DNA from: Psilocybe azurescens
Lineage: Eukaryota > Basidiomycota > Agaricomycetes > Agaricales > Agrocybaceae
Assembly (NCBI GenBank): GCA_023853785.1
Contig: JAJIRX010000711.1
Location: 62,001-126,000 of the forward strand
Direction: 5' to 3'
DNA length: 64,000 nucleotides
The notes beneath the pieces are model-generated. The model was not told where the DNA came from. It saw only the letters and a program-made list of their open reading frames with translations, and did not search any database. Shown here piece by piece: positions 1 through 14,459 of the stretch. The translations under genes and the position numbers were made by a program. Positions within the stretch are counted from its first letter, which is position 1, and every line of letters begins with the position of its first letter.

Positions 1-3000
1 CCTGGCTGTGGGGATCCTCAACCAATGATACAGCTCAAGAGGACCCTGCCTTCGGAGGTCCGATGACTGAGGAGCAACGACAGCAGCTATATGATGTACT
101 GGATTTCGATGAAAAGGCAGCACTTGTTGATTCACTTCAAGCATCCCGCGACTCTTTAAAAATGCGAGTAACTGCAAAGCTCAATAAAGGTTCTTTCGGA
201 TTGAAGACTGACCCTCATGGAAAGAACACTGAGGTCATGTCTGTGGTATTTGACGTTTTCCGCGCAAACTTCATTCAAAGGCCCAACAACTTCGAATCAT
301 CGATATCGTTGAATGATTTCAGGGTATTCGACGGGACAACAGAACATTCGCTGTATCCTCAAATTGTACATGTCAAGACGGAACTTCCAGTTGATAGGAA
401 CCCCGACGCACTTGCAAACGAAGGCGACGAATCAAATCCGTTCTTTTTGTTAAATTCGAGAACAGCCCGTTGGATGAGAGGGCCGACAATGCTTTGACGG
501 TCCGTATGCGACATATGGAAATAATATATCATAAAGGCTATGTGGAAGCTGTCTATAAGTTCTTCAAACCACCCTCCAGCCAGTTAGAATCGGTGGAAGC
601 TCTTCTGGTTAGCACCATGTTCTCGATTGCAAACGAAGCTGACATATCTGTGATCGTTGTTAGAATGTAGCCAGCCAAACTCTGGAAGGTCTCCGCAGGG
701 AAACTAGGGCAGGACTCGAATATGCTTTGCAGAATCACAAAACCGTCGATATACAGATGGACTTGAATGCCCCCATAATCATCATACCTGAAGAGTAAGC
801 TAATTCGTTGTTATTGCCCCTGTTTATTATGCTGATAGGCCCATAGCGTCACGACAAATGACTGCAAACATCTCATCATCGACGCTGGCCACATATCAAT
901 CGAAAGTGATCTCGTCTCCAAAGAAGCTATCCATACCATTCATCAAAAGCGAAACCAGAAATACACCGATGAAGACTATAAGAATTTGGAGTCTTTAATG
1001 TATGATAAAATGTCGCTTCGACTACAGGATGCGCAGGTTCGAATCATTACTTATTACAATTGTTTCAAATAAAACTAATGCAAGAACTCCAGTTTATCAT
1101 TGGCGATAATCTCCAGTCTTGTCGAGCTGCGCTTACTTCCGAGGCTCATGACTCCCTTCACCTTTTGGAAAGGATTACAGTGGATTTACAGATAGATAAA
1201 TCCATCGTACCGACTGCAGTCAATTTGGCCCAATTCAAAGTTTCGGGAACTTTACCTTCGCTGCAAGTAAACCTGTCTGATACAAAATACAAATCTTTAA
1301 TGCGGCTTGTCGACGTGTGCATTCCGCATTTTGGGAGGAAACAGATACTCTTGGTTTTTCGCCTCAAGCTGCTCCAAGTGCATCAACATTTCATTTACCT
1401 CCGACATTCTTTGGGCAATCAGATAACGAATACAACGTGGATGACGATGACGACGATCAGCATCAAGATTCTGATTCTCGAACAGCATTAGAGGAGCAGT
1501 TCTTTGAGGCTGAAGATGGAACATCAGAGGTGAGTTGATTTGCAGCCATTGCATTTGCCCATTGCGGCTGTCTTAAAGTTATTTAGCATCCTGAATTGCG
1601 TCAACACATTTTTGAGTTGGATTTCAAAGTCGAAAAACTTAGAGCGATGGTCTCACGGTCAACTGCCGACGGAGTTGACAAACCACTCGGAAATTTACAT
1701 CTCGAAGGATTTTCATTATCGTTTGCCTTAGCGAAGTACGACATGAAGGTGGACATCAATCTCAGGTGTTATACAAAAATTTTCGATCTTTTTACCTATG
1801 CTAATAGATTTTATCAATAGTTCTGTTTCCATGAATGTTGTTCAACTGAGTGGACATGATATACAATTTGTATCCACTCCCGAAATCGGGCCCTCCATCG
1901 ACAAAGATCTTCTTCGAATATCATATTGTCGAGTACAAAAAGACTCGCCCGACTTTCTAACCATAGCTGAAGGTATCGACCAAAGTGTTGATATAAAGAT
2001 GTCGACATTGGTCTTCCAAGCCGCACCAGAGCCCGTCCTTGATTTATACGATTTTATTATGACAACTTTTGTTCCCGATTCTGAACCGGCGATGCAACCT
2101 AGCTCAGAATTGCAAACAACGGGCAGCCATGGTGGAAAAGACGTCGCTCCAGGCGACTCCGACGGTAAAATTCGAGTTGTAATGAAACTTGAAGGAATCA
2201 GAGGTAAGCTTTCTAGTGCGGTCCTTGTTTGAAAGTGATTCTAAACACACACCCCTTTCAGTGACATTGATCAACGAATCGATAACCCTGGCGACTCTGG
2301 CCCTTTCCACCGCAGATGTAACCGTGCTTGTTCGCCCAAAGACGCTGCGAGTATCAGGAAGACTGGGAAATTTGACCTTGACCAACGACAATCAAAACTA
2401 CGCTATTTTGGGCGACTTCAATCAATTAGTTTCCATTGACGGAAAAAATTTCGCCGATTTCAGATACCAGACTTTTGATCCAGAGGAAGATCATTATACA
2501 GGGGTCAAATCGTCAGTTTACTTGAATGCGGCATCCATCAAATTCCATTTCGTCGAGCAGCCTCTCCACGACCTGTATTTATTCTTCTCCAAATTGGCAA
2601 AATTGAAAGGGCTTTATGATGCTGCAACACAAGTGGCTGTTCAACGAGCATCTGAAATTGAACGCATGCAATTTGAAGTATCCATCAAGTCTCCCATCGT
2701 AGTATTTCCTTCCAAATCGGCATCGTCCTCCGACACCCTCGTTTTGCGACTTGGCCAGATTGGTGCTCGAAATAACTCCGAAGTCCTTGTCAATCGCATT
2801 TCCGCCAGCTTGAATGGTATTCAACTGGCGTCCTGTCTTAGCCGCGACGGAGAGAAATCTACTCTTAAGATCATCGACGACATTGATGTATCTGCAGACA
2901 TCATCCAAACAAGCAATATAGATCGTAATCAGGACACCGCTTATCCTGATACTCAGGTAAGGTCTTTTAGTCCAATGCAATCCTATTGTCGAGTTAACGG

Positions 3001-6000
3001 CATTTTCATAGGTCGCGATTAAAATTTCAGATGTGAAGTTGCATTTAACGCAAACGCAGTATCGCCTCTTAATGCAATTAGCAAATGAAATTCCTCGCGT
3101 GTTCATAGGTGCTCCTGAAGTAGAATCCGAATCAGGAAACCCTACCATACCGAGCAAGATGAACACGACCGAAAATTTATTGACAGGTGTTGATCTCCAA
3201 CCTGAACTGCGCTCCCAGTCTCGGCAGGATTGGACCACACTTGACCTTGTTGTTTCTGTCAATGCGGTCAAACTTCACCTTTACGATGCCCTTGCCATCT
3301 CTGAATACCAGCTCAAGGATCATGGCATAGCTCGGTTCGCCCTAAACGACAACACACTTCGGTTCAAACTTCTTTCTCATGGTGCAGGTGAAGCACAAGT
3401 CGTTCTACGGTCTTTCACGATGAGTAATACAAGACCTGGAAACAATAAATTCCGCGAGATTATACCGGCCGCTCAACACAACCGCAACCAGTTTATGCTT
3501 CTATACACAATGTCAGGGGGGCCCGATTCGTCATCATTAGCTGTCTTGACAGTTGATTCTCCTCAAGTTATCTTCGCTGTCGATCCAGTGATATCTCTAC
3601 TCGAATTTTTTACAAGCGCATTTAATATTAACCAACCCTCGCCGTCTTCAATGGAGCATGTGCAAAGTCCCAATGAAACTCAAGTTGTAGGACCGAATCA
3701 GGGAGGTTTAGAGTTCAGGCTTGATTTACACGATGTTTCTATTAGCATTTTGGAAAATGATGCGGACCCGGAGTCCCGTGCAATTCGTCTGTATATCAAC
3801 CAGATCCTGTTCTCGCAACAGGTAAGAAGAAAAAAATCTGCGTCTCATAGTCTGACCTGATGTTGTATCGCAGGGAATCATAGCACTGTCGGTCAATCGC
3901 TTAGGAATGTCGCTCATGAGGATGGGCAGGAGTGCTGAAAGTGTGCGGTTCTTAGATGATGTGGACCTCACCTTCTCAATAGATAACCGATCATCGTCGC
4001 AGCAGCAAATGATGAACATTGAAATGGCCTCAAAGCCGATTGTCTTCCGAGCCTCGTACAGGGACATAAACCTTATAACTTCGATTGTCAACAAAGCTGT
4101 AGAAAGATACGGCGACTCTCAACAATCCCTTGTCAACCAAAAGCAAGATACCTTACCAGGCGGGGGTTCCTCGTCTCAAGACAACGAAGTGGCCGCATCT
4201 TCATCTCGCAAATCCGATATTACTCGCTCTCAGTCTACAGGCAAAGCCAGAGTTTTGATGTCCAAGGAGCTGGTGAGCCGCGGTCTTGAATAGCAATTAC
4301 TGCACATGTTTATCACTTATTTCAGATGAAAGGGTCCTTTGATGGCTTTAGGCTTGTCCTCATTGGTGATTTACACGAGCATCCGATGCTTCATCTCAAA
4401 GTCAAACCTTTTATAATTGGCGCACAGGATTGGTCTGGCCAGGTATCGTTCAAACTTCTCAAAAATTTTAGGCATTCGATTTATAAACCGAAAATCTAGC
4501 TACACGCGACAACAACGATGACGACAGCAATTACTTATTGGAATCTGACAAATTCACATTGGGAACCTCGTCCGTGCCTTCCATTCTATCACTATGCCTA
4601 TAGCTGAACTCCAGTTGTCCAGTAATTGATCCATGGACTTTGACAATCACAGTAAGCCTCCATTGAAAAGCTTTGCTACAGGTTCTTAAAGTCTATCAAG
4701 ATTGCAAAGAGAGCCCTGTTGGCGGGCTTGACTTAAATCTCTCTGCTCGAGAACGTCTCGACCTTAACATCAGCACCACTTTTGTTGAGCTCGCCTTAAC
4801 AACTTTCAATTCTTGGAATCAAGAAGGAGAGTCTGTCCTCCAAAAGCCTCGTGGAACATACGCACCCTATCGCATCCGTAATCAAACCGGTGCCCCCATT
4901 TTCATCTGGTCAGATACGGACAGCACTGCAAACACGAAAGACGTCGACGTTGTGAAGATTCTCCAGGACCAATCTATCGACTGGAGATTTGATGATTGGA
5001 AAACTATGCGTGAGGTAAACATACTCTTCTCTCTTCTTCTACATATGGCCTGACGCACTGCCGCCCAGCATGTTACTTCTGGCCAGCATAACATTGGGAT
5101 ACAATTCGTTGAGAAATCATGGGAGCAATTACGAGGAATTCCTGTTGATCGTGAAGGAGAGTTCGTGTACTCGCTGCGCCCCCGAACTGAAAAATACACA
5201 AGTCGCCTTCTATGCGAGGTGAAGGTGGTGGACAGTACCAAGATCGTGACCATTCGATCGACTTACAAGGTCGAGAATCTCACTTTATATCCTATTGAAC
5301 TGATGCTGGTCGACGATTCTGGTCATCCTGTCTACTCTCTGGAAAGGATCGTCCCGGGCAAAGAGTTCTCTCTCCCTATAGATGCAGTCACGAAGAATAG
5401 AGTCAGGATTCAGCCAGATCGTAAGTTTTATACTATTAACTATGTTGCTACTCTCCCTGATTGTTTCGCAGAGGGATTGGGCTATAAATGGAGTGCTCCT
5501 ATCCGCTGGGAGGACTTAATATCGAGAAAGAGTTTTACAATTAAATGTCCTCATGGTGATCCACGAGAAGCCGCTTTCAGATTGCAAGCATGGGTGCAGA
5601 CTGATTCCGCAGAAACTTCTCCTTCGTACGTTTTTCAAGCCTTCTTCAACGGCTTCCTTGATCAAATTCTTTTCTTATCGTAGAAAATATCCCAAAATTA
5701 ACCTTAAACTTCGCGCACCTTTGGAACTGGAGAATTTACTTCCGTATAATCTGGAATACCGTATCTACGACAAAAACACTGATCAGAACTGGAAAAGTTA
5801 CCTCAGGCAGGGAGCGATCATGCCGGTCCATTCTGTAGAACTGGGTCATTTCATACTACTCAACGTCAACTTGGAAGAAACAGGCAATTCAATTTTTATA
5901 ATTCGAATGGGACATTTTTTCTTACCTTTACCCTAGTATTCAAACCTAGTGAATTTACCATCATTAACACGGACGGCCATTCGGACTTCGACATCGAGAA

Positions 6001-9000
6001 CACGCTCACACTACGAGATCAGTCCGATAGGAAACTGGATTTGAAATTGAACTACGTGTCAGTAATTTGTATGCCCTGCCTGCGTACCCCATCTGATATC
6101 CAATTTTAGCCGTCATCCAGACTCTGGGGGAGCATTCAAAGTTCAGATATATGCTCCTTACATAGTTACCAATAAATCAGGCTTCGCCTTCTCTGTGAAA
6201 TCGACCAGATCCAGTCGCACCGGATCTCAAGATGTTGCAGGGGATACACGACCAGGTAAACGACTTTTCAGATTCATGGTCACATTATTCAAGATGTGAA
6301 ATAGATATTCTCTCGAAGTCCATTCCTTTTCGTAAGTGTGCCTTCACTTTGTCTCGTTCCGATGATAATGTTTCTTCGGCTATCAGTCCTTTCACATTCC
6401 AATAAACAAGGTCACGAATTTATGTTCAAAATTGCCGATTCGGCCTGGTCGAAGGTAACTTCAATATTTTAGTTTCAAAGTCTTTGTACTGAAAATTAAA
6501 AAAGCCTGTATCATTGGAGGCACCTGCAGCCGAGACAGAGTTGGTGGTTGCATCACAAAGACAAAAGGCCGACGAATATCATATAGGGCTTTCTTGGTCT
6601 GAAGGGCTTGGAAAATATAAGTTGACTAAGGTCATCACTCTTGCCCCCGATTTTTAATCAAGAATCAACTGCCGGATACCGTGGCCTTTCGACAACACGG
6701 TGTTTCTCCGAGGGACCGTTCTTCGGCTGAACCGGGCCAGAGATGTGCATTCCAGATTCTTCGGTCAGGAGACGAAAAGCTCTTGACAATAGCTTACCCA
6801 GGCCTTAATGCCCGATGGTATAGCCATTCTCTATTTTTCCAATAGAGCTTATCTCATGTGTTCCCTGTAGGTCTCCCCCCATCAATATTGAAGACATTGG
6901 CTCTGTGCACTTCCGACTACCACGCCCGGGTCAAATAACTGGTCATGATCTTGTTCGGGCGGATATTCGAATTGAAGGTTCAACTATCTTCATCTTCTTT
7001 GGCCTTGCAACTGGAGGCCCTCCGTTTGTGATTGAAAACGATAGCGACTATAACCTAAGCTTTTCCCAACAAGTTAGTAACAATTCACTCATGTCTGATT
7101 TGAGTATTATTCATCAGCATGGCCAGGATGCCGGCCGTGATCAACAACCTCGAGAACCAGTTGGATACACAGTTAATGCGCACAGCGCCGTACCATATGC
7201 CTGGGATTACCCAGCCGCCAGAGATAAGAAAATTCTCCTCGCCATTGGTGCTGCACGACGAGTGGTCGATATCATGGAAATTGGGGACCTAATGCCCTTC
7301 AAATTCAATGTATGAGCAGATTCTTACATAATGACCCCGAATTAATTTTTCTTCAGGACCAACAAAGAGTTAGGGCAGTGTCGTTGGACGTTCGAGCAGA
7401 TGGCGAAAAACAAATTTTGCGCATAACCAATTACAATCCCGACCGAAGTCTTTACAAACCGCGGCAAAGAAGTAATTCGTTGTCTGTTTCCAGGCAAGAC
7501 ACAATGTCTAGCTCTGCCGAAGCATTTGAAGCAATAACGGAAGAGGTCTCGTCAGATTTGACAATCGTCATTGATTTGGCTGGTGTTGGCATTTCGTTGA
7601 TCAACAAACGGATGGTTGAAGTCATATATCTTGTCACGGACACGATTAAATTCGAATACGCCAATAGTGCAATCGCTCAGTCCGTCAATCTAGCATGCGG
7701 TACCCTTCAAATCGACAATCAACTTCATGAAGCGATCTTTCCTGTTATTTTACAACCGACACCGATAGTTAAGGAATCGGCAGGTGTTGGCGCCCTACCG
7801 ACTGTCCAAGCTTCTGTCATATGGTTGAAAGATCAAGGTAATGTACTCGATTGCCATATTGCTTGTTACTGTAAGAAGCTCATTTTTACTCAGAGCACGG
7901 TGTTCTTTTCATCAAATACTGCTCGATCCTTCTACAAGCTCTAACAATAGAGGCGGATGAAGATCTCCTTTTCGCTATCTATGATCTCACGCAAATCAAA
8001 GGAGCCTCTTGGGAGCAAGGAAGCGCCGAGTAAGTTCTTTTCATTGGACTTGATAATTGACTATTCAACGTTATCCAGTGTCCTTGATACTAAACGCCGA
8101 CGGTATACCTGAGCCAAGCACTGAGATTGTAGGACAAGACTTATACTTTGAAATCCTCGAACTTCAACCCATTAAATTGTCATTATCGTTTATGCGAACA
8201 GAAAGGGTGAATAGCGAAGAGAAGTAGGTTCATTACAACTATCGTCGACCTTATTCTCAGATGGTTTTTAGATTAAGCATCAGAAACCCTCTTGCTGTCG
8301 TCGTCAACGCTTTGACAATGACGGTTGGCAACATCAACGACGCCCCTCTCGAAATGAATGCTCTTGCGATCAAAGATATGCGACTGACAATGCCAGAGCT
8401 GCAAAGCCGAATCATGTACCATTACAGACAAGATATTTTGCGCCAGCTATATCGTATTTTGGGTTCAGCCGATTTCATTGGCAACCCCATTGGCCTGTTT
8501 ACAAATGTTAGCTCCGGAGTGGCAGATATCTTCTATGAGCCTTTCCAAGGTGTTATAGTTCATGGCAATAAGGAGTTAGGTATTGGAATTGCAAAAGTGC
8601 GTGCTCTTTCTTTGGTTGTTCCGTCCAGAAGACTCAGTGCTTGTCTGTCAGGGGAGCCGCAAGTTTTGTCAAGAAGACGGTATTTGGAGTGAGCGACAGC
8701 GTCACCAAATTTACCAGCAGCGTTGGAAAAGGTGCATTATTTCCGCCGCTACTTGTTACACTACCTTGTACCTATTGTATCTTATAGGTTTATCGGCGGC
8801 AACATTTGATTCGGAGTATCAAGCCCGTAGGCGTATGACACAAAGACGCAACAAACCTCGACATGCTATGTATGTTGGCTGAAAATACTCCGGGATGTAG
8901 ATTGGCTCACAAAATCAATTACGTAGATACGGTGTAGCAGCGGGCGGTGAAGCCTTTGCCAGCAGTGTGACCAGTGCTATGGAGGGTGTCTTTGTAAGAA

Positions 9001-9889
9001 CGGCTATCCATTTACTCTCCACCTACTGATTTTCTTTCACTTTTAGATGAAACCTTTAGAAGGGGCAGAATCAGAAGGGGCTTTTGGGTTTTTCAAAGGA
9101 GTAGGGAAAGGCCTTGTTGGGTAAGTTTTCATGCGCCATATTGCGAAGCAAGTAAAAATTTGATCGTCAGCAGCGCGGTCACCAAACCTGTAGTTGGTGT
9201 ATTCGATCTGGCTTCCAACGTTTCAGAAGGTTCGCTGTTGTTTTTAACTTGAGTAGTGTCACCTCTTAACTTTTATAGGTATACGAAACACGACGACGGT
9301 GTTTGATAACCCAGAGAGAGATCGCATGAGATTGGTCAGTGTTGTGGTTGTACGACAACGTTATCATTTCAAATGTTGACGTATTATATGTAGCCACGAT
9401 TGGTTCCCTCCGATGGTGTCCTCCGAGTCTGTGATCTCCTTCGTTGGTAAAAAGCATGGCTGACATCATTTACAGCCTTATTCATCGCGCGAAGCTCTGG
9501 GCCAGTCATGGATGAAAGATCTGAACGACGGAGCCTATCGACGCGAGTTCTATGTCGCACATATCAGTAAGTATCATTGAATTGTGCAGATAAGTGCAGT
9601 GCAATGAAGCATTCTTTACAGATTCGCCAGGCGCGGATAATGTCATCCTTCTTACAGCTTCTCGGGTCCTGTCTTTCTGGTCGAAAAACTCCGCCTCGAA
9701 TGGGAGCTACCTTTCACACAAATCCAAGGAGTAACTGTCGAGGACACGGGAATTCGGTTTGCACACAAAGCTGGCAAGGAGCAAGACAAATTTGCATTCA
9801 TTCCGGACAAAGCTTCGCAGTCATGGTTTTTCAATCAGGTTGCTTCAGTAGTCAAGTCGTTCAATGCTCGCCGAAGGATGGACAGTTAG
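1..9889 (+). CDS. VPS13: VPS13 lipid-transfer protein, 3' part (5' end outside window)
   Basis: VPS13 is a long bridge-like protein that moves lipids between membranes at organelle contact sites. The window holds the middle and C-terminal parts in many exons separated by 50-75 nt introns. Visible landmarks are the APYRIRNQTGAPIFIW and NLTLYPIELMLVDD segments (about 4.86-5.3 kb), which match the repeated modules of the VAB/SHR-binding region. Next come the HFRLPRPGQ segment (6.9 kb), the C-terminal helical region with FGFFKGVGKGLVGAVTKP (9.1-9.2 kb), and a PH-like end with ILLTASRVLSFWSK and WELPFTQIQGVTVEDTGIRF (9.65-9.76 kb). The stop TAG is at 9887-9889. The frame breaks by one base at an A5 run (9684-9688): the conserved SFWSKK-LRLEWELPF reading needs one more A. 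The family is recognised with high confidence; single exon borders are not all resolved. Confidence 0.93.
9684..9688 (+). other. One-base frame break in VPS13 at an A5 run
   Basis: The reading frame before this run gives VLSFWSK and the frame after it gives LRLEWELPFTQIQ, a contiguous conserved VPS13 C-terminal motif. A sixth A would join them as WSKKLRLEW. No intron fits between the two halves. Sequencing undercall is the likeliest cause, because the same kind of break recurs in other genes of the window. Confidence 0.75.
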
Positions 9890-9998
9890 GTATCAATCAA
9901 TGTAGTTGTAATAGTATTTTCGGTACAGAGAACATAGCATGTGTAAGTAAAGGACAAATTTAATAATTAGAACGAATGAATGGTATATCCCGCACAAA

Positions 9999-12900
9999 TT
10001 AGACGCGTTTGTCAATGTTGGCGACGCGGACGCGCACCGGTATAGGGGTCGTAGAGGATGACAAAACGGGAAGAGATTCTGATTTTTCTTTAGCGGTGGA
10101 GGTACTAGAAACTCGCTCTCGTCTAGTTTTCGGAGGAGCAGACAGACGATCTTCAATGTTTTCAGTTGATGGTGTATCGGAAAGAACAGCAGCATCATTA
10201 TCGCCTTTGGCCCGTTTCAAGACTAACATAACTCCCTCGAGGACTGGTTGAACGAGAGTAAGCGCTTTGGAAGTCGGTGTCGGAATCATCTGTTAGCCCA
10301 ACAGATTGAGGGACAGGTGCCACGCTGACACTCGCTTCTTGCAATGTGGTTTCCGTCTCATTGGGTGGAATGATTTCCGGGTCATTTCATCCAGTTCTTC
10401 TTGACCAACATCAATAAAGGTCTCGCGAGTTGGTGTCTTGCTCTCTGACTCTACCGGACTGATCAAGACAGGCTTAAGTTGCGGAAGCGAGGCCTTCTTG
10501 GTTTCTTCTGGCTTTATTGTTGGCGTACTTGTTTGTGTCGACGAGGTTGTTCCGCTCCTTGTTCTGGGTTTAGAGGACGGCTTGGAACTGTTGTTGCGCC
10601 GGCTTCGGGAATGACGGGATCGAGTAGACCCAACTTCCGAGTCTTCACCACTTTCCTGAGTAGAAGCATAGGATTTCCATTTTGTCTGTCGACGGTCGGT
10701 CGCAAGGGCAGACTCAAGCTTGGACGTGAATATATCAGAACAGCACCGATATAAATAATCACAAAAACTCACCTTTTGCTGAATTTCCAATACCTTTTGG
10801 GCAATCTTGTCGCTTTTCTGGCTGATACCTTCATCGACGGCGTTCATGCCGTCCTGAGGCACGTCAACGTCCGACGCAGAGAACCGCTTCTTCTTGGCGA
10901 TCGCCGGTTCTTCTTCATCATCTTCAAGGATGGTGCTCGTCTCTCTCGGCTTCTCGGATGAGATTTCCTCCTCTTCCATGGCGTCAATGCCGTAGGATTC
11001 AGCCAGAGTTGATTCGGTACCAAATGAACGTAAATGCCTTGACTTGGCAGCGTCGCTAGCCCTCCTTGAGCGAGAACCTGAAATATTCGACAGACGACTG
11101 TTAGGCCTTGAGCTGCCATAGTCCGAGTCATCCATTTCAACAGCCATTGAAGCCAATGCTCGTTCAATTTGAGCCTCAACCTCAGCAACCATCTCAGCTC
11201 GTTCTTGTTCCATTCGATCCATCGTTTCTTTCATCCTTTCAAGCTCTAATGTGGCCTCTTTGTGCGCTTTCTCGGTATCCTTCAATTCTGCAACGAACTG
11301 TGAGCAAAGCATGGAAGCCAGAACGGTCAATAAACCTACGAGTTTGGAGTTTGGTCTTCTCCACAGCGGTCAACGTGACAAGTCCAGAAAGTCGCTTGGT
11401 TTCTCTCTGTTCTTTGTTGATCTTGGTCCTCAATTGGTTGGCTTCCGCACTCAGTTTCTCCGCATATTGCTCGAAAGTGACGAATTTGTCTCGCCATAGA
11501 TCAGACTCTGTCATGAGGAAGTTGAGTCGACGAGAAAGTCTGCCTATCTTCGTCTCGAGATCATCACGAGCGTCGACAAATGCAGTGGCGCGTTTGCGGA
11601 TCGAGTGTTGGATGAGTTGTTCTGCAGCGGTCAATTGCGGTGGGCGTCTAGGGGTGCCGAACATGCTGATCCTTTTGAGGAATGAAGGCTTTTTAAACTG
11701 GAGAAAAAAATAAGAGATGAAGTTGCAGTCAAGTAATTATATATAACACACCTTATCGGCAAGCACACTGTCAAATGCTTGAATAATGCGGGTCGAATGC
11801 CACCACTCTGGAGGTTTTATCTGGTCCGCGACGGCGGCAGAGGAAGCTCCTCGTTTAGCTTGGATCTTACATACAGGCCTGAATCGTCCAGCTGGGAAAG
11901 CTTCCTTGAACTCACTAGGAAGACATCAACAAGGAAACGACGATGTGAAAACTATCATCATACCTGGGTACAGAATGGTCAGGGTGATAGTGAGTTTCAA
12001 ACGCGGCAAGGAGCCTTTGCCGATATTTGTCCCTTTGCTGCTTGACAGAGACAAGATTGGGCGGGGGCGACGGGCAGCTCCTGTAAAGAAGAGAGAATTA
12101 GAGATGAACACTATTATTGATGTAAATCAAGTCATACAGGTAATTGATATCCCTGTTAAGAGGCGTCAGAACATATTTTTGAACGACAATGTAAAGTTTC
12201 AAACTCACAAGTCGCATATGCAAACCTCCGGAGCAGCCCTGACGCTATATCTCGCCTCTGTAGCAAGACCCATAATCCACGGGCCAGGGTCATCGATATA
12301 AATCTTTGCATCGCGTGAGTGGACAGCAGGTAGAGCAATACCGTTCCAACCGCGGAGTTCGACGAGATATTTGATGGTGCACACAGCGATCTACCAAAAG
12401 ATTCAGAGCCAAATTATTTCTCATAACAAAGAATAGCATACACCAAGCATAGCTGGATATCTAGAAAAGAAGATGACTCTCCCAGTGGGTGCCAGGGCGA
12501 TCTAAATTAACAGATTCAGACCAAAAAAGAATACATTCGCTTCGAGACAACATACCTCGCATATTGTTAGAATATTATCAATATTTAAACATTTGAAGAG
12601 TGGCCACATGGTGAAATTGATATCAACCAACCCTCGACCGAAATCGAGTCCTCCAGGGAATCGGGCAACGACTTCCAAGTTTGAGTCACTGCCGTCGCTC
12701 TTTGGACTGGCGTCAAGCTTGATCAAATCCCCCGCGCGAGGGGCAGGATGTGCAAGGATCTTGGATATTTGGAGAGTATGGGATTGAACGTCCTTGGAGA
12801 AGCGGGCCCACGACAGAGTCAAATAATCTCTCATCAAATCATAGACAGGATGACGAGAAACGAGAGCTAAAGATATGATAAATCTACGATAAAGCCCAGA

Positions 12901-14459
12901 ATAGACCACGACTTACTGAGGGCGTATGGAAGCCAGAAGACGGTGTCGCCTGGTAGGAACAGGGTACTCTCACCAGGGCCATGGCCGATTGTGCTTGCAA
13001 CTTCGAAGTCGCTTTCACTCATAGCGCCATCCGCCTCTGTTTCGCCGTCCGTTTCCACATCTGCCCACGGCCCTCTAGAGCTCCTCTTGGCATTCCGCCG
13101 AGCTTGACTTGTGGGATCCTGACTATCACTCGCCGAACCTGATAGATCGGCCCTCAGATTTTTCAGGCGGGAGGCGACGGCAGACTGGGCAGATTCTTTT
13201 CGGGATCTTCCAGCTTCGAGGGTCCGGCGAATAGCGCTACTGCGTTCGGCGTCAGCATGGGACCAGACGGTCAAACAAACGCCGTGATAGGCAACGGTGC
13301 TCAATGATGGATTTATGTCACCAGAATTGTTCCCAGAAACGCCTGCAGGGGTGTTGTGGGAGCCATGTCCCAGTAGACTTGGAGGTCCGAGATAAGCGGA
13401 TGAGGGGCGGGCGAAGGGATCGTCGCTATATGGATACGCAAAGCTAGCCGCGGAAGAGCGATTATCCGGGTTAGCAAGGACAGATGCGCGTAGGAGGTCG
13501 CCCGAAGGAGTGGGCGCTAGTGGTGTGTTGGGTGCAGGCAAATTAAAAGTGAATGTGTGGATAGTGGATGCAGGTTGGAGAGTTGAAGCAATAACCTCGA
13601 CCTCACGAGTGAACGAGAGCTGTTTTGTAGCGGGGATATAAGTTTATGGATGGACTACCAATGCTATCCACAATTACTCACTTTGAGGGCTTTGGACAGC
13701 ATTTTGCCAACTTCCTGTTTGCTAAGCGCTCCAGCGCCCTTGGATATTTCTTCATTCTTTCCGCGTTTCTTCTTCTTCCCCCCCTCCAGCACCAGGGCTA
13801 ACGGTGCTTCCCAGAACCTCTGGTCTCCACCAGCGGTTAACAGCGCTTTCGCTGTGGTGCAAGCCTAGGACAGAATCAGGATCTGCGAGGGTCCATGTAT
13901 GCGGCGACTTGGGCAAGCCCGATACGACATAGAGGGATGTCAAAGGTAAAGTTGGTACAAATGAAGCTACAGGGGGCGCATCGCGAAGTGAACGAGTGGA
14001 CACGATTGAATTACGAGCGGAGGCGGGAATGGGCTCCATGCTTTTGCGATGTCTGATGCCGAGGATTCTAGAGGCCTTATCCGGGCGCGCCGTAGCAAGA
14101 GCGTTGGGACTGGAGTCTGTGGTATTGTTGACTGTGATATAGTCGAGCTCGTCTGCAAGAGCGACGTCGAGTTCGACGGCGTCTGCTGATGCAGAGGTGG
14201 GGGGAGAAAGCAGAGTTGTTGGGACAGAAATGTTAATGATCGGGGTATTTCCTTCAGGGCCTGGGTTTTTAGACGACATAGCATCTTTTTTGGGTCCAAC
14301 CCGCGGTGCAACCCTGGCATATTCTTTCTGTTGCTCTCGAGCGACCGGTTTGAAAAGCGCGACTTGAGAACTCGGTCGGACGGTATTGGACTCGTTGTGT
14401 GTGCTGTCGCAGGAAGAGTTGGGCTCCTGGCAGACGACATGGGTATTTACGTGATTCAA
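9999..14459 (-). CDS. DENN (uDENN-cDENN-dDENN) domain protein
   Basis: DENN proteins are usually guanine nucleotide exchange factors for Rab GTPases in membrane traffic. On the minus strand the N-terminal region (14.46-13.75 kb) ends with LYVVSGLPKSPHTWTLADPD, a uDENN-like segment. It is followed by VAYHGVCLTVWSHADAERS and a Ser-rich linker. The cDENN core reads LALVSRHPVYDLMRDYLTL, INFTMWPLFKCLNIDNILTI, then LGIAVCTIKYLVELRGWNGI (12.9-12.2 kb). A dDENN-like part (KQQRDKYRQRLLAAFETHYH) and a coiled coil (about 11.6-11.1 kb) follow. The tail is low complexity. The frame is broken at a C7 run on the + strand (13778-13784; the GGKKKKRGKNEEISKGAG reading needs six) and at GGG 10379-10381. The 3' end is therefore uncertain: the stop lies either near 10200 or at 9999. 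The start at 14459 is the first ATG of the open frame. The Rab target cannot be told. Confidence 0.82.
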